A stretch of DNA of 62,043 nt from Lentibacillus populi (GCA_014642895.1 BMJD01000016.1:18179-80221), one strand, 5' to 3'; shown: positions 1 to 9,948, counted from the stretch's first letter. Numbers and translations: made by a program. Notes: generated from the letters alone by a model not told the origin.

Positions 1-120
1 CGTGCTCCGGTTGATGTTTTTGTGCTCCGGTTGATGTTTTTGTGCTCCGGTTGATGTTTTTGTGCTCCGGTTGATGTTTTTGTGCTCCGGTTGATGTTTT
101 TGTGCTCCGGTTGATGTTAA
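1..120. repeat. 20-bp tandem repeat, six copies
   Basis: Six head-to-tail copies of a 20-bp unit (tgtgctccggttgatgtttt) run from the window edge up to the proS terminator. Copies are nearly identical and there are no spacers, so this is not a CRISPR array. The array probably continues left of the window. The GTTGATGT core recurs in diverged form at 12209-12322, 35341-35395 and 56600-56646, each time in the gap after or between genes. Confidence 0.9.
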
Positions 121-150
121 AAACCGAGCGGCTTGGCAGCGCTCGGTTTC
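119..150 (-). terminator. Intrinsic terminator of proS
   Basis: A perfect 10-bp stem (AAACCGAGCG / CGCTCGGTTT, 121-130 and 140-149) is followed on the minus strand by a short T run (TTTTTAAC). It lies just beyond the proS stop. Confidence 0.85.
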
Positions 151-156
151 ACTAAA

Positions 157-1593
157 TTAATATGCTTTTGCCCAATAAACAAGTTCTTTGGCCTCTTTGC
201 CGCAGCAGACGCATGTATCGGCAACGGTTTCTTGTTCAAATGGAATACAGCGGGATGTTGCTGTTGTTTCTTCCTTAATTTTTTCTTCACAGGCTGTATC
301 GCCACACCACATTGCTTTAATAAAACCAGGTGTTTGTTCAAGCGTTTGTTTAAATTCCTCCATGTTCGTTGCGACCGATGTTTTCTCAGTACGGTGTGCT
401 AATGCTTTATCATATAATCCTTGCTGAATTTCCTCCAGCAGTACGGATAACCGGCTTTCTACTTCATGTAAAGCAACGAATTCTTTTTCACCGGTATCCC
501 GGCGAACGAGAACAACCTGATCCTTTTCGATATCCTTTGGTCCCATTTCAATTCGAACAGGAATTCCTTTCATCTCGGATTCATTAAATTTCCACCCCGG
601 CGTTTTATCACTTGCATCAATAGCAACTCGTGCTATATTTTTCAGCTGATCCCGCAAATCGTATGCTTTATCCAATACCCCCTCTTTATGCTGGGCGATT
701 GGTACGATCATAGCTTGCGTCGGCGCAATCCGTGGCGGTATTACTAATCCGCGGTTATCCCCATGAACCATGATTAATGCACCCATAATCCGGGTAGATA
801 AGCCCCATGATGTTTGATGGACAGGCTGCTGCTTCCCTTCTTTATCCAAATAACGAATATCAAATGCCTCGGCAAAGCCGGTTCCCAAATAGTGGGATGT
901 TCCGGATTGTAATGCTTTTCCATCGTGCATAAGGCTTTCAATTGTTAAGGTATAATCAGCTCCAGCAAACTTCTCTTTTTCCGTTTTCCGCCCGCTGATT
1001 ACTGGAATAGCCAAATAGTTTTCGCAGACATCCGTATAGATACCGAGCATCCTCGCCGTTTCTTCCTGTGCATCTTCCATTGTTGCATGGCATGTATGAC
1101 CTTCTTGCCATAAAAATTCCGACGTACGCAGGAACGGCCGGGTTGTTTTCTCCCAGCGGACAACATTGCTCCATTGATTGTAAAGCATTGGCAGATCCCG
1201 GTAGGAGTGAATATTTTTCGCATAATAGTCGCCAAACAATACCTCTGAAGTTGGGCGTACACAAATACGCTCTGCTAATTCTTCCTCCCCACCATGTGTT
1301 ACCCAAGCAACTTCCGGAGCAAACCCTTCAATATGATCCTTTTCCTTTTGCAGCATGCTTTCTGGAATAAATAATGGAAAATAAACGTTCGAATGTCCTG
1401 TTTCTTTAAACTTCCGGTCCAGTTCATCACGGATATTTTCCCAAATAGCAAAACCATATGGCTTAATAATCATCGTTCCTCTGACTGTTCCGTAATCAAC
1501 AAGCTCAGCCTGTTTAACCACATCGGTATACCACTGGGCGAAATCATCCTCCATCGCCGTTACCTTTTCAACAAATTGCTTATTTTTACCCAA
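157..1593 (-). CDS. proS: Prolyl-tRNA synthetase (archaeal/short type)
   Basis: Charges tRNA-Pro with proline in the cytoplasm. The 478-aa length and the N-terminal [21 protein letters not shown] region match the short ProS type (ProS type 3, no editing insert) found beside the long form in some Bacilli. Class II motifs are visible: the TSEVLFG and [20 protein letters not shown] regions (motif 2) and the [18 protein letters not shown] region (motif 3). The open frame extends back to 1728, but the upstream part overlaps the T-box terminator and reads as leader RNA. I place the start at the TTG at 1593, six bases after a GAGGTG ribosome site, which gives a normal-length protein. Expression should be induced by uncharged tRNA-Pro through the leader. 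Identity is very secure; the exact start is likely. Confidence 0.95.
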   Translation of the reverse strand: MGKNKQFVEKVTAMEDDFAQWYTDVVKQAELVDYGTVRGTMIIKPYGFAIWENIRDELDRKFKETGHSNVYFPLFIPESMLQKEKDHIEGFAPEVAWVTHGGEEELAERICVRPTSEVLFGDYYAKNIHSYRDLPMLYNQWSNVVRWEKTTRPFLRTSEFLWQEGHTCHATMEDAQEETARMLGIYTDVCENYLAIPVISGRKTEKEKFAGADYTLTIESLMHDGKALQSGTSHYLGTGFAEAFDIRYLDKEGKQQPVHQTSWGLSTRIMGALIMVHGDNRGLVIPPRIAPTQAMIVPIAQHKEGVLDKAYDLRDQLKNIARVAIDASDKTPGWKFNESEMKGIPVRIEMGPKDIEKDQVVLVRRDTGEKEFVALHEVESRLSVLLEEIQQGLYDKALAHRTEKTSVATNMEEFKQTLEQTPGFIKAMWCGDTACEEKIKEETTATSRCIPFEQETVADTCVCCGKEAKELVYWAKAY

Positions 1594-1897
1594 TCCTAAC
1601 ACCTCTTTAAAAATTTTATATACAAAAAACCTCGCATCCCAAATAAGGGACCGAGGTTTGGTGGTACCACCCTTGTTGCAATCAAAAGCACTTCTCCGAC
1701 CTCCGGTATCTTGCCTCTGTCTTGCCACTTTACTTGATAACGGTTATGAACCGCGCGCATCTATTTGGGATAAACCATCAGAATTACGAACTTAAAGGCA
1801 GGTTCCAATCGTGTCTTTGGGAATTCACACCACCCATTCCCTCTCTTGCAAAAGACGCTCCGATCGTACTAATCCTTGTCAACGTTTCATCTATGTA
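1594..1897 (-). promoter_or_regulatory. T-box leader of proS (proline specifier)
   Basis: The minus strand shows a canonical T-box: GAGAGGG... stem I start, a candidate specifier CCU at 1800-1802 (Pro), and the T-box motif AAGGGTGGTACCACC at about 1661-1676. A terminator stem follows, AACCTCGGTCCC / GGGATGCGAGGTT, ending in TTTTTT (1625-1659). Uncharged tRNA-Pro should stabilise the antiterminator. The specifier position relative to stem I matches that of the second T-box in this window (10119-10121), which supports both readings. Confidence 0.9.
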
Positions 1898-1903
1898 TTT
1901 TTA

Positions 1904-1932
1904 AATATATATCGATCGAAAAATAAAGTCAA
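1904..1932 (-). promoter_or_regulatory. SigA-type promoter of proS
   Basis: On the minus strand TTGACT (1932-1927), a 17-bp spacer and TATATT (1909-1904) form a near-consensus vegetative promoter, placing transcription start just ahead of T-box stem I. Confidence 0.75.
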
Positions 1933-1992
1933 GCCTTTCTCCTCAAAGGTTTTTCGTACCTGGAAAACTCATCCCCTGCACCAATATATCCG

Positions 1993-2067
1993 GTGGGCAT
2001 GATAGCTTGAATCGCTAAAGCCAATTATTCCTATTATCTAGCGCATTGGCTTTGTTATCATGCCCAC
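1993..2067. repeat. 75-bp imperfect palindrome
   Basis: A perfect 12-bp inverted repeat (GTGGGCATGATA, 1993-2004 / 2056-2067) encloses a second perfect 9-bp one (AAAGCCAAT, 2017-2025 / 2045-2053). The fold has no T run, so it is not an obvious terminator. It sits in the 1905-2287 gap, which otherwise holds only a weak 10-bp hairpin near 2233-2260. Confidence 0.7.
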
Positions 2068-2287
2068 AGAAACTCCATATCAAACCGGCCATGATTTTAT
2101 CATTTTACATTAAATAGCAAGAAGCCAAAATGAGAAAAGCTGAGCACCTATTTGTCTCTCAACCGGGGGTTAAGCGTATGCCCCCCAAATGGTTTTGAGT
2201 CATAAGCTTTTTTGTAAACCTTTTTTATAGCCCCAGTGACAAGGTATTCCTTATCACTAGGGATTGTTCAAGAGCAGACCTTCTGAT

Positions 2288-3874
2288 CTATTGCCATTTT
2301 TCTAGTAAATAATCAGCATTCATTTTAAAGGCATTATACGTCTTCTCGGAAATTAACTCGTCATTTTTTTGTTGTTGAACCAATAACTTAAATCCTTTCA
2401 TATGTTTTACTGCCTTATTAGATTTATCTTGCTTTTTGTAATGCTCTACTGCATCTAAATGTATCTTTAAAGCGCGGAAAGTTTGTTTATTCTTGAATTC
2501 TCCGTTTTTATTAAATTGCTCAACAAGATTTTTCATCCCCGCTACATCTTCCACTTGTGTTGAAGCAGTTGTAGCCAATGTATTTTTACTCATGTTTCCA
2601 AATGCGTCGATCGCTCTTATACTAATGTCATACGTTGTGGCAGGTTGTAAATTATCGACAGGCAATTCCAGCGGGTCGGGAATTTGAGCCTCGTAATACT
2701 CTGAAAAAGCCTTAAATTCATTCTCTACTTCGCCAGTTTTTTGATTTTTGGCTGTTACTTTATAGGAATGTGTTAATAGGTTATCAGTCGCTTGAGTAAA
2801 CGCTATATTCAATCCAGATGTTGTTGTTTCATTTTGGTTGACAGTAATGGTCGCGTCATCTTCGAAATAAGGATTTTCTGGATCCCGGTCGTTTGTGTAT
2901 TTAAAGTGCTCTTTATTATTACCCGCTGTTTCGATTACCCATGGATCTCCAATCCAGTCATTTGCTGTAAAACTACGGCGATTGATAACAACCCTGTCAT
3001 CATATACTTCTACAAGGAGGCCATTACTAACCTCTGTCTCAGGGACTTCACCTTGTAGATAACCTGGTTCCGTCCACATATAAGCGACAGATCCTGTATT
3101 AACCGTAGTGTAATCTTTTTGATAGATTGACCTCGGATCGCTTATAGGATAATGAGTGTGGCCGGCCATTAAAATGACTTGCGGATATTGTTCTAAGGTA
3201 TCGCGAAGCAACTTCTGGTTATCGTCATCAATATACCAATCATCGGTGCCGTATGTCGTATCTTTAATTCCATGGTGCAAAAACACGAAAATCGGCTTTT
3301 CCGGATCCCGTTGTTCCGCCTTATTCAGTTGCTTTCCCAGCCATTCAACTTGATCTTTGGAATAGAAGTATCCCGATTCTTCACCAAGCATGATGAAATT
3401 ATAGTCATTAATAACCTTGTTATAATAAAGAGAATCCATACCTGTTTTATCTAGAAAACGTTGTTTGGATTCCTCAACAGATGAGTTATTTTGATACTCA
3501 TGATTACCAATGCCAATCAATTGCTCTGCCTGTGGTTGGATATGATTATTAAAGACAGACATCCAATCGTCATATTCCTCCTCGTATCCATGCTCGGTTT
3601 CGTCACCAATGAAAACAAATGCATCTTGTTTTGGTGCTAAGCTATTGAGTTGCTTAAAAGCATTGTTAAAATTACGCAATTCTTCTCTTTCACCACCGAC
3701 TTGTGTATCACTTATAACAGGAAAAACCAAATTAGGTTCTTCTTCTGCATCGAATTCCGACTCCCCCGAAGCAGCTACTTGCGCCCCCCAAGATAATGTA
3801 GTTATCCCTAGACCAATAACTAGAACCGTTGCAAAAATGAGTATATTCAGTTTCTTGCAAAAAACCTTAAACAC
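2288..3874 (-). CDS. Secreted calcineurin-like metallophosphoesterase with FIMAH domain
   Basis: A predicted exported phosphoesterase of 528 aa. Residues 1-36 form a signal peptide (FCKKLNILIFATVLVIGLG, then AQVAAS). The catalytic domain (about 48-300) shows the metal-binding blocks ISDTQ, FIGDETEHG, GNHEYQ, FLHHG and AGHTHYP. The first block is D-x-Q rather than the usual D-x-H. A fibronectin III-like segment follows (about 345-440). The last 85 residues (ending YNAFKMNADYLLEKWQ) look like a FIMAH domain, common at the C-terminus of secreted Bacillus enzymes. The substrate cannot be told from sequence. It stands alone, with a perfect 14-bp inverted repeat about 130 bp upstream. Confidence 0.88.
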   Translation of the reverse strand: MFKVFCKKLNILIFATVLVIGLGITTLSWGAQVAASGESEFDAEEEPNLVFPVISDTQVGGEREELRNFNNAFKQLNSLAPKQDAFVFIGDETEHGYEEEYDDWMSVFNNHIQPQAEQLIGIGNHEYQNNSSVEESKQRFLDKTGMDSLYYNKVINDYNFIMLGEESGYFYSKDQVEWLGKQLNKAEQRDPEKPIFVFLHHGIKDTTYGTDDWYIDDDNQKLLRDTLEQYPQVILMAGHTHYPISDPRSIYQKDYTTVNTGSVAYMWTEPGYLQGEVPETEVSNGLLVEVYDDRVVINRRSFTANDWIGDPWVIETAGNNKEHFKYTNDRDPENPYFEDDATITVNQNETTTSGLNIAFTQATDNLLTHSYKVTAKNQKTGEVENEFKAFSEYYEAQIPDPLELPVDNLQPATTYDISIRAIDAFGNMSKNTLATTASTQVEDVAGMKNLVEQFNKNGEFKNKQTFRALKIHLDAVEHYKKQDKSNKAVKHMKGFKLLVQQQKNDELISEKTYNAFKMNADYLLEKWQ

Positions 3875-4002
3875 AGAATGACCTCCTATGATATTGTTGA
3901 TATTTCATTCAAGTCGAACAGCTCCGACTGCAAGCAAATTATTCTTTAATTTAAACTTACCCCTCCCTTATTAATTTTTTTATGTATTCGTTTTCTTTTT
4001 CC

Positions 4003-4048
4003 AAATGGTTTTAAATGTTAAATTTTAATTTAATATTTAAAACCATTT
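4003..4048. promoter_or_regulatory. 14-bp perfect inverted repeat upstream of the phosphoesterase
   Basis: AAATGGTTTTAAAT (4003-4016) is repeated inverted at 4035-4048. It lies 130-175 bp upstream of the phosphoesterase start and has no T run, so an operator is as likely as a terminator. The rest of 3875-4350 shows only AT-rich sequence. Confidence 0.4.
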
Positions 4049-4142
4049 AATAAATTTAACCTTAACATAAAGAAAAGTTATGTCAAATGCCTCTTGTTTG
4101 AGAAGAAACACCCTTTGAAAGTTCACATACGCTTATTCTGAG

Positions 4143-4320
4143 TTAACAAAAACCATGCATATATTTGTTGTGTGTAGTCAAAATATCCTGTTTAATTTTC
4201 TGATCTTCTCCACCGCTGCCTAGATAACCCCATTGCGGAATTTCCTTTGCCTTTAACCAATTTTCCCCATCTTTAGTTGCAGTACATTTGCGGTTCTTTT
4301 TCACTTGCCAGTCTGACGGA
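4143..4320 (-). pseudogene. Possible gene remnant cut by a repeat element
   Basis: An open frame on the minus strand ends at 4143. Its N-terminal third lies inside the dispersed repeat at 4351-4590. The remainder (for example KDGENWLKAKEIPQWGYLG and EDQKIKQDILTTHNKYMHG) has protein-like composition, but there is no ribosome site or plausible start outside the repeat. I do not recognise the family. It could be the tail of a gene truncated when the repeat arrived, or simply a chance open frame. Confidence 0.25.
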
Positions 4321-4350
4321 AAAATTATCAACGCAGTTTTGTGTAAGAAA

Positions 4351-4590
4351 AGCGCAAGCGCCCGTTTAGCAACGTACAAACTGGAGCACTCCGCAATGAG
4401 ATAAAGGAAACATGCCCTTCATAGGGGTATACGTGAGTTGGACGCAAAGTCCGCTTTTAGTCGGCCCTCCTTTGTCAAGCGAACCGATGTTGACTTATCG
4501 TAGTGAAGGAGTGTGAAGTTTGCCAGTTGCTGGGCGCTGGAACTGGACATGGCCAACTCTGACGTAAGCAGAATAGAGCCTAAATTTTTA
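4351..4590 (+). repeat. Dispersed ~240-bp intergenic repeat, copy 1
   Basis: Begins AGCGCAAGCGCCCG and ends with GGCGCTGGAACTGGACATGG plus a tail (GTAAGCAGAATAGAGCCTAA). It aligns along its length with 9697-9939 and partly with 27471-27629 (inverted) and 53366-53520. It codes for nothing evident. Start and end motifs (GCGCAAGCGCCC / GGGCGCTGG) could pair. Confidence 0.85.
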
Positions 4591-4808
4591 TATTTTCTTT
4601 ACTTATAAAAAATCCTTCCATTGCTCGATCCCCTCTCTACTATTTGAAATTAATTTTACCGTGGACATTGGACAACAAGGAAAATCAGACTCTGGTATGA
4701 GTTAAATTCATACTAGCAGACGTTAATCAAAACCACCCTGCTCCTTATACTAAAGACAGCAGGCAAAGAAATCGCAAAAATATCTTTACTTTCTAACAAC
4801 TAGTGTGT

Positions 4809-4848
4809 ATTGTTAAATTAATTTGACCGTACAATTTATTTTAACAAT
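4809..4848. promoter_or_regulatory. Inverted repeat before the HTH regulator
   Basis: ATTGTTAAA (4809-4817) and TTTAACAAT (4840-4848) form a perfect 9-bp inverted repeat ending 16 bp before the regulator start. It is a candidate autoregulatory operator. Confidence 0.4.
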
Positions 4849-4864
4849 TAGGAGTGAGCGTTTT

Positions 4865-5500
4865 ATGAAACAAATGATGACACTTACAACACGCAATCAA
4901 TTAAAAGTGATGGGAGAACCACTGCGTGCGGAGATAATGATGCATCTCATTGAAAGGCCTTATACCGGACAACAACTAGCTGAAGCAATGAATATTCCCC
5001 GTGGTAAAATGCATTATCATTTAAAAGAACTTGAAAAAAATGACTTGATTGAAATGGTCAAAACCGAAGAAAAGAATGGTATCCTACAAAAGTTTTATCA
5101 AGCGGTTGCGGCCGGATTTACCATCTCAGAAAAATTGCTTCCACATCGAAGCGAAATTAACCAGACGACACGCCAGGTGATAAATAGCATTTTGGATCGT
5201 GCCAAGCATCGGGTTCAAAATGCACCAGACTATGCATTCGAGGATAAAAACCAAAGTGAAAATCCTGAAGATTGGGGCTATATCACCACAAATGGTGAAT
5301 TTAAGGCAACTGAGGAACAATTTATCGAATGGAAGAAAAAGTATTATGCCTTGATGCGGGAGTTTGAGCAATTGGGTGAGGAAACATCAGAAGAAACAAA
5401 CACTTATTATTTCTTGCATATTGGTTTTCAAATTGAGGAAGAAGCGTTCCAAATTCCAATTGACAAGGGGACCAGTGACGATGAGGATTTTAAAAAATAA
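4865..5500 (+). CDS. ArsR-like winged-helix transcriptional regulator
   Basis: A 211-aa cytoplasmic DNA-binding protein. Residues 1-75 form a winged helix of the ArsR/HTH_20 type: LKVMGEPLRAEIMMHLIERP leads into the recognition-helix region NIPRGKMHYHLKELEKNDLI. The C-terminal part is not a known sensor domain to me. The open frame begins at 4823, but the ATG at 4865 is preceded by AGGAGTGAGCG, so I use it. The stop overlaps the start of the MFS transporter by 20 bp, so the two are co-transcribed. The pairing suggests the regulator controls the exporter, probably through the inverted repeat upstream. The ligand is unknown. Confidence 0.85.
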   Translation: MKQMMTLTTRNQLKVMGEPLRAEIMMHLIERPYTGQQLAEAMNIPRGKMHYHLKELEKNDLIEMVKTEEKNGILQKFYQAVAAGFTISEKLLPHRSEINQTTRQVINSILDRAKHRVQNAPDYAFEDKNQSENPEDWGYITTNGEFKATEEQFIEWKKKYYALMREFEQLGEETSEETNTYYFLHIGFQIEEEAFQIPIDKGTSDDEDFKK

Positions 5501-6758
5501 AAATTTCTTATTTTTATTGTTAGGAAGAATTGTGTCGAATATGGGTGACAGTATTTATTACGTGGCAGCGATGTGGCTTGTATATACATTAGGCGGAAAT
5601 GCCTTCTATTCCGGACTTGCCGGGTTTTTAACATTACTTCCACAATCACTGCAATTTATCACCGGTCCATTCGTTGACCGCTGGCCGGTAAGGCGAACAT
5701 TAATCATTACACAACTTCTCCAGGCAATCTTGATTCTAATCATTCCAATTGCCTACTATTTTGGCGTATTAACCGTACAAATCGTATTAATTGTCATGCC
5801 GATCGTTGCTTTTATTGAACAATTTGCTTATCCATCGCAATCAAAAGCATTGCCGTTAATTCTGTCAAAAGAGGAATTGGTGAAAGGTAATTCCTATTTC
5901 TCCTTTGCCTATCAAGGAATTGATCTCGTATTTAATGCATTATCAGGTGTTCTGGTTGCATTCGTTGGTGCAGTAACATTATATCTGGTGGATTCCGTAA
6001 CGTTTGCCGTGGCGGCTATTCTTTTTACCATATTAAAAATCCCATCATCTGCTGAACAAACAGTCTCAAATGAGAAGGGGATTGTTCAGGGGATAAAGAA
6101 ATATTTTTCTGATTTAAAAGAAGGCTTTTCCATTGTATTCCGTTCCTTAATGGCCACTTTTCTAATTGGCTCCATCGTCGCGAATTTTGCCATTGGCGGG
6201 GCGCTTGCCATCTTGCCTGCGTTTGCCGATGAACGGGGCGGCTCAGAAATATACGGATTCTACCTTGCAGCGATGTCGACCGGCGGATTAATTGGTGCCC
6301 TGTTCGCAGCATGGATGGGAAAATTTAGAGTAGGAGTGTTTTCCATCATCGCCTTTTTATTTGGTGCTGTTTGTTGGATTTTGTCCGCTACCATACCCTG
6401 GACTTATATCGCTATTGTTTTATATGGTATTGCTTGGATTCCTGTTGGCGGAACAAATGTTATCTTCGCTGCTACTGTACAATCTGTTGTACCAAACCGG
6501 CTATTGGGCAGAGTAGGTTCCGTATCTGCAAGTATGGGGACCATTGCCATGCCGCTCGGTTCATTAGCTGGCGGTTATTTTGCAACAATTACCAGCAGTA
6601 CGTTAATTTTTGCTTTAACCGGCTTAGGACTGGCATTTGTGTCAATTGTTTGGATCCTCCATCCAAAATTAAGGGGGCTCCCCAAAGCGGATGAACTGTC
6701 ACCAGAGAGGTTCGGATTGGATTTTACGGAGGAGCGAGTTAGGAATATGGTAGATTAA
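5481..6758 (+). CDS. MFS transporter (efflux type)
   Basis: A 425-aa integral membrane protein with about 12 hydrophobic segments. It is of the MFS_3 / enterobactin-exporter-like group: the N-terminus (FLLLGRIVSNMGDSIYYVAA) and the loop after TM2 (GPFVDRWPVRRTLIITQLL) carry the G-x-x-x-D-R-x-x-R-R motif of this superfamily. I chose the ATG at 5481, preceded by AAGGGG, rather than the longer frame starting at 5364 inside the regulator. It overlaps the regulator gene by 20 bp and forms an operon with it. Substrate cannot be inferred; drug or siderophore export would be typical of the group. Confidence 0.88.
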   Translation: MRILKNKNFLFLLLGRIVSNMGDSIYYVAAMWLVYTLGGNAFYSGLAGFLTLLPQSLQFITGPFVDRWPVRRTLIITQLLQAILILIIPIAYYFGVLTVQIVLIVMPIVAFIEQFAYPSQSKALPLILSKEELVKGNSYFSFAYQGIDLVFNALSGVLVAFVGAVTLYLVDSVTFAVAAILFTILKIPSSAEQTVSNEKGIVQGIKKYFSDLKEGFSIVFRSLMATFLIGSIVANFAIGGALAILPAFADERGGSEIYGFYLAAMSTGGLIGALFAAWMGKFRVGVFSIIAFLFGAVCWILSATIPWTYIAIVLYGIAWIPVGGTNVIFAATVQSVVPNRLLGRVGSVSASMGTIAMPLGSLAGGYFATITSSTLIFALTGLGLAFVSIVWILHPKLRGLPKADELSPERFGLDFTEERVRNMVD

Positions 6759-6836
6759 ATTACCTGTAAGCTTGGAAAAAAATGAAGGGACTTTACAATG
6801 AATTTCCGCCACGAAATTCTGGTTGATCTTGACAAT

Positions 6837-6872
6837 GAAGAACAGCCCACCTTCCAACGTGAGCTGTTCTTC
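6837..6872. terminator. Hairpin between convergent MFS and serA genes
   Basis: A perfect 10-bp stem GAAGAACAGC / GCTGTTCTTC, nested in an outer AAGGGAC / GTCCCTT pair (6785-6791 / 6882-6888). It separates two convergent genes and may serve both, though no long T run follows. Confidence 0.5.
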
Positions 6873-6892
6873 ATTTACGTGGTCCCTTTTGT

Positions 6893-8479
6893 TCACAAAT
6901 CCACAGCAGTCGCATGGTAAATATCCGTAAGCTCTTGCAGCTGATCCAATTCATGCTGTTCCAATTGTTTATCAATTACGAGCATCATGATGGCATCACC
7001 ACCAATTTCCGTACGACCGACCTGCATGGTGGCAATGTTGACATCGTTTTTCGCTAGCAGGCTGCCAACCCGGCCAATTGCACCTGGCTGATCCTTGTGA
7101 TGGATGAGAACCATATGCCCCTCTGGAACAACGTCCATACTGTAATGGTCGACCTTGACAATTCGGGCGCCAAGTCCATTCAGCAATGTTCCTGCCACTT
7201 TGCGTTTTCCGGATTTTGATTTTGTTTCTACCGTTAACAGGTTGGTAAAGCCTTTCGTTGAAGAAGTTTTTTGCTCGTGAATGGTGATCCCCTTTTTTTC
7301 AGCCAAAAACGCGGCATTTACGGTATTGACATGGTCACCAAGGTGTCGTTTTAATAACCCTTTTACAGTATTTCGTGTTAAAGGAGTAACCTCTATTTCC
7401 GCTAGATCCCCTGCATAATAGATCCAAATTTCCTCTACTACTTCATTTCCCAGACGGGCAAGGAACGCTCCCAGCTTTTCTGACAAATAAAAATATGGCT
7501 CAATTTTCTTCATAACCTCTTGTGGAACAGACGGTATGTTTACTGGACTCTGTGCCAAACCGCCCCGTAATATCGTAATAACATCATGACTTACATCAAT
7601 CGCAACATTTTTTTGCGCTTCAATCGTGCTAGCTCCTAAATGTGGGGTTGCAATCACCTCAGGAAGTTCCAGCAATTTATGATGGTGGATTGGTTCCTGC
7701 TCAAATACATCTAATGCTGCTCCAGCTACTTTCTTCTCGACAATGGCATTATATAGCGCATCTTCGTCAATAATCCCGCCCCGCGCACAATTGACAATTT
7801 GTACACCGTCCTTCATCATGGCAAAGGCTTCCTTGTTAATAATGTGTTTTGTTTCCTTTAACAGCGGGGTATGGACAGTAATAAAATCTGCTGCCTGAAG
7901 CACTTCTGCAAACGTGCCATAACCAATCCCCATGTTTTCAGCCTTTTCCTCGGTCAAAAATGGGTCATAAGCAATCACGTTCATCCGCTGTCCCTTTGCC
8001 CGTGCAGCGACTTCCGCACCAATCCTGCCGAGCCCGATAATCCCTAATGTTTTGCCTTTCAGCTCCACACCTACATATTTTTTCCGGTCCCAGCGGTTTT
8101 GCTTCAATGCATAAAAAGCTTGTGGTATTTTTCGTGCCAAAGATGTTAACATTGCCATCGTATGTTCCGCAGCAGAATTTGTATTCCCATCGGGGGCGTT
8201 AACGACGATGACACCATTCTCAGTAGCCGCTTCCAGATCAATATTATCCACTCCGACACCTGCTCGGCCAATTACCTTTAAATTTGCTGCCTGCTCAATA
8301 ACCTCTCTCGTTACTTGAGTTTGGCTCCTTACTAATAACGCGTCAAAATCGGGTATCCGCTCCAGCAATAATTCCTTTGAAAGATCGGTTTCCAAAACGA
8401 TCTCAACATCACCCGCTTCCCGTAATGGAAAAATACCGTCTTCGCTTAGCGGATCGCTAATTAACACCTTATATGTCAT
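6893..8479 (-). CDS. serA: D-3-phosphoglycerate dehydrogenase
   Basis: Catalyses the first committed step of serine synthesis, NAD-dependent oxidation of 3-phosphoglycerate. The 528-aa length matches Bacillus SerA. The Rossmann motif is [13 protein letters not shown], the catalytic arginine lies in [10 protein letters not shown], and the catalytic histidine in ATPHLGAST. An intervening domain (about 315-450) is followed by a C-terminal ACT domain ([20 protein letters not shown]), the usual site of serine feedback. The start is the ATG at 8479, preceded by AAGGAGG; a longer frame to 8500 is not needed. It overlaps the upstream aminotransferase by 11 bp, so both are expected to share the serine-responsive T-box leader. 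Confidence 0.96.
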   Translation of the reverse strand: MTYKVLISDPLSEDGIFPLREAGDVEIVLETDLSKELLLERIPDFDALLVRSQTQVTREVIEQAANLKVIGRAGVGVDNIDLEAATENGVIVVNAPDGNTNSAAEHTMAMLTSLARKIPQAFYALKQNRWDRKKYVGVELKGKTLGIIGLGRIGAEVAARAKGQRMNVIAYDPFLTEEKAENMGIGYGTFAEVLQAADFITVHTPLLKETKHIINKEAFAMMKDGVQIVNCARGGIIDEDALYNAIVEKKVAGAALDVFEQEPIHHHKLLELPEVIATPHLGASTIEAQKNVAIDVSHDVITILRGGLAQSPVNIPSVPQEVMKKIEPYFYLSEKLGAFLARLGNEVVEEIWIYYAGDLAEIEVTPLTRNTVKGLLKRHLGDHVNTVNAAFLAEKKGITIHEQKTSSTKGFTNLLTVETKSKSGKRKVAGTLLNGLGARIVKVDHYSMDVVPEGHMVLIHHKDQPGAIGRVGSLLAKNDVNIATMQVGRTEIGGDAIMMLVIDKQLEQHELDQLQELTDIYHATAVDL

Positions 8480-9641
8480 GGTTTGCTTCCCTCCTTGCAT
8501 CTAAATAAATTTCCTGTGCGGCTATTACACCTTGCCCTAAAGCTATTCGTTTCCCTAGTCGCTGTATACCTAGCTCTAGCAAACTAATAATCTGCAATAC
8601 ATCTTGTGGTGCACAGTAGCCCATATGTCCAATACGAATGATTTTCCCTTTTAAGTGCTGCTGTCCACCCGCTATAGCCAGACCAAATTCCTGTTTAACC
8701 TGTTTTCTTAATTGTTCTGGGTCAAAATTTTCCGGATGAATCGCTGTAACAGTAGGGGAAGCTGCTTCCGTTTTTGTAAGTAAAGGAATCCCCAATGCTG
8801 TTATTGCACCACGCAACATTGCCATCATTGTCATATGTCTCTCGTAAACCTTTTGCAACCCTTCCTGCTCCATTAGCGCCAAAGCCTGTTCCAGTCCAAA
8901 TAACAACGACAAAGCAGGAGTGAAAGGTGTGGAATTATCCGCTAAATTATCCCGATACTTTCTTAAATCTAGATAAAATCTTGGCTGCTGATTTGCTTCT
9001 ATCACTTGCCAGGCTTGCTTACTAGCTGCTACAAAGGCTAATCCGGCAGGCAGCATCATCGCCTTTTGCGAACCGGTAACAAGCATATCAATCTCCCATT
9101 CATCCATCTTTGCTTCGACCCCGCCAACACATGAAACACCATCCACAACAACTAGAGCATCGGAGTTTTCATGGACTGCTTTACTAATTGCTGCTACCGG
9201 GTTTAACACGCCCGTTGATGTTTCGCAAAATGTAGCAAAAACAACCTTTATCTGCGGATTTTTTTGTAAAAACTCCCTGACTTGTTCCGGATCAACCGCT
9301 TCTCCCCATGTTACCTCAAGACGATGGACAACTAATTGATACGCTTCACAAATCTTTGCAAAGCGATCCCCAAAGGAACCTGTCACAATCACCAGCACTT
9401 CATCCCTGGCTTTCGTTGTATTCACAACAGCCGTTTCCAAACCAGAAGTACCGCTTCCAGTCATAATCAATACATCCTGTTCTGTACCAAAAACCGGCTT
9501 TAATTTCGGTTTAATTCGCCCTAAAAGTTCCTTTGTTTCGATACCTCGATGGCCGATCATTGGCTGGTCCATTGCACGTTGGACGCTTGGCGGTATTGGT
9601 GTTGGACCAGGTATTCGAAGTAAACTTGTGTCTTGTAGCAT
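8469..9641 (-). CDS. PLP-dependent aminotransferase (alanine-glyoxylate / serine-pyruvate family)
   Basis: A 390-aa class V aminotransferase. The N-terminus (LLRIPGPTPIPPSVQRAMDQ) and the internal IMTGSGTSGLE motif are typical of the AGXT/SPT group. The PLP lysine lies in VTGSQKAMMLPAGLA, and the cofactor aspartate in VVVDGVSCVGG. Its operon with serA and the T-box suggest it serves as the phosphohydroxypyruvate (serine-forming) aminotransferase of this strain, although family members also transaminate glyoxylate or purine-derived ureidoglycine (PucG). This role is inferred from context only. About 300 bp separate it from the end of the T-box terminator because a repeat element lies between. 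Confidence 0.88.
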   Translation of the reverse strand: MLQDTSLLRIPGPTPIPPSVQRAMDQPMIGHRGIETKELLGRIKPKLKPVFGTEQDVLIMTGSGTSGLETAVVNTTKARDEVLVIVTGSFGDRFAKICEAYQLVVHRLEVTWGEAVDPEQVREFLQKNPQIKVVFATFCETSTGVLNPVAAISKAVHENSDALVVVDGVSCVGGVEAKMDEWEIDMLVTGSQKAMMLPAGLAFVAASKQAWQVIEANQQPRFYLDLRKYRDNLADNSTPFTPALSLLFGLEQALALMEQEGLQKVYERHMTMMAMLRGAITALGIPLLTKTEAASPTVTAIHPENFDPEQLRKQVKQEFGLAIAGGQQHLKGKIIRIGHMGYCAPQDVLQIISLLELGIQRLGKRIALGQGVIAAQEIYLDARREANHDI

Positions 9642-9696
9642 GACTATGTCTCCTCTCCTATTTCCGTTTACTGATTATGGTTTAATCCAAAGAACA

Positions 9697-9939
9697 AAGG
9701 CGCAAGCGCCCGGTTAGCGGCGTATGTGCTGGACTGAGCTGTAGGAGATAAAGGAAACATGCCCCTGCAAAAGGGGTATGCCGACGTTGGGCGCAAAGCC
9801 CGCTTTTAGTCGGCCTTCCTTCCTACCCGAACCGATGTTGACTTATCGTACGGAGGCGGGTGTTGCACACTAGCCGCTGGGCGCTGGAGCCGGATGTGGC
9901 CAACTCTGATGTAAGCAGAATAGAGCCTAAATTTATATA
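9697..9939 (+). repeat. Dispersed ~240-bp intergenic repeat, copy 2
   Basis: Starts GGCGCAAGCGCCCGGTTAGC and ends GTAAGCAGAATAGAGCCTAA. It keeps the central segment with GGGCGCAAAGCCCGCTTTTAG that copy 3 lacks. It is located between the T-box terminator and the gene the T-box should control. Confidence 0.88.
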
Positions 9940-9948
9940 CTTATCATT

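Noticed and set aside
1-120. CRISPR-like array of 20-nt repeats
   Set aside because: The units abut each other with no unique spacers, and no cas genes are present; it is a simple tandem repeat.
1594-1728. N-terminal 45-residue extension of ProS
   Set aside because: The segment is the T-box antiterminator/terminator read as protein; the TTG at 1593 has a proper ribosome site and gives the family length.
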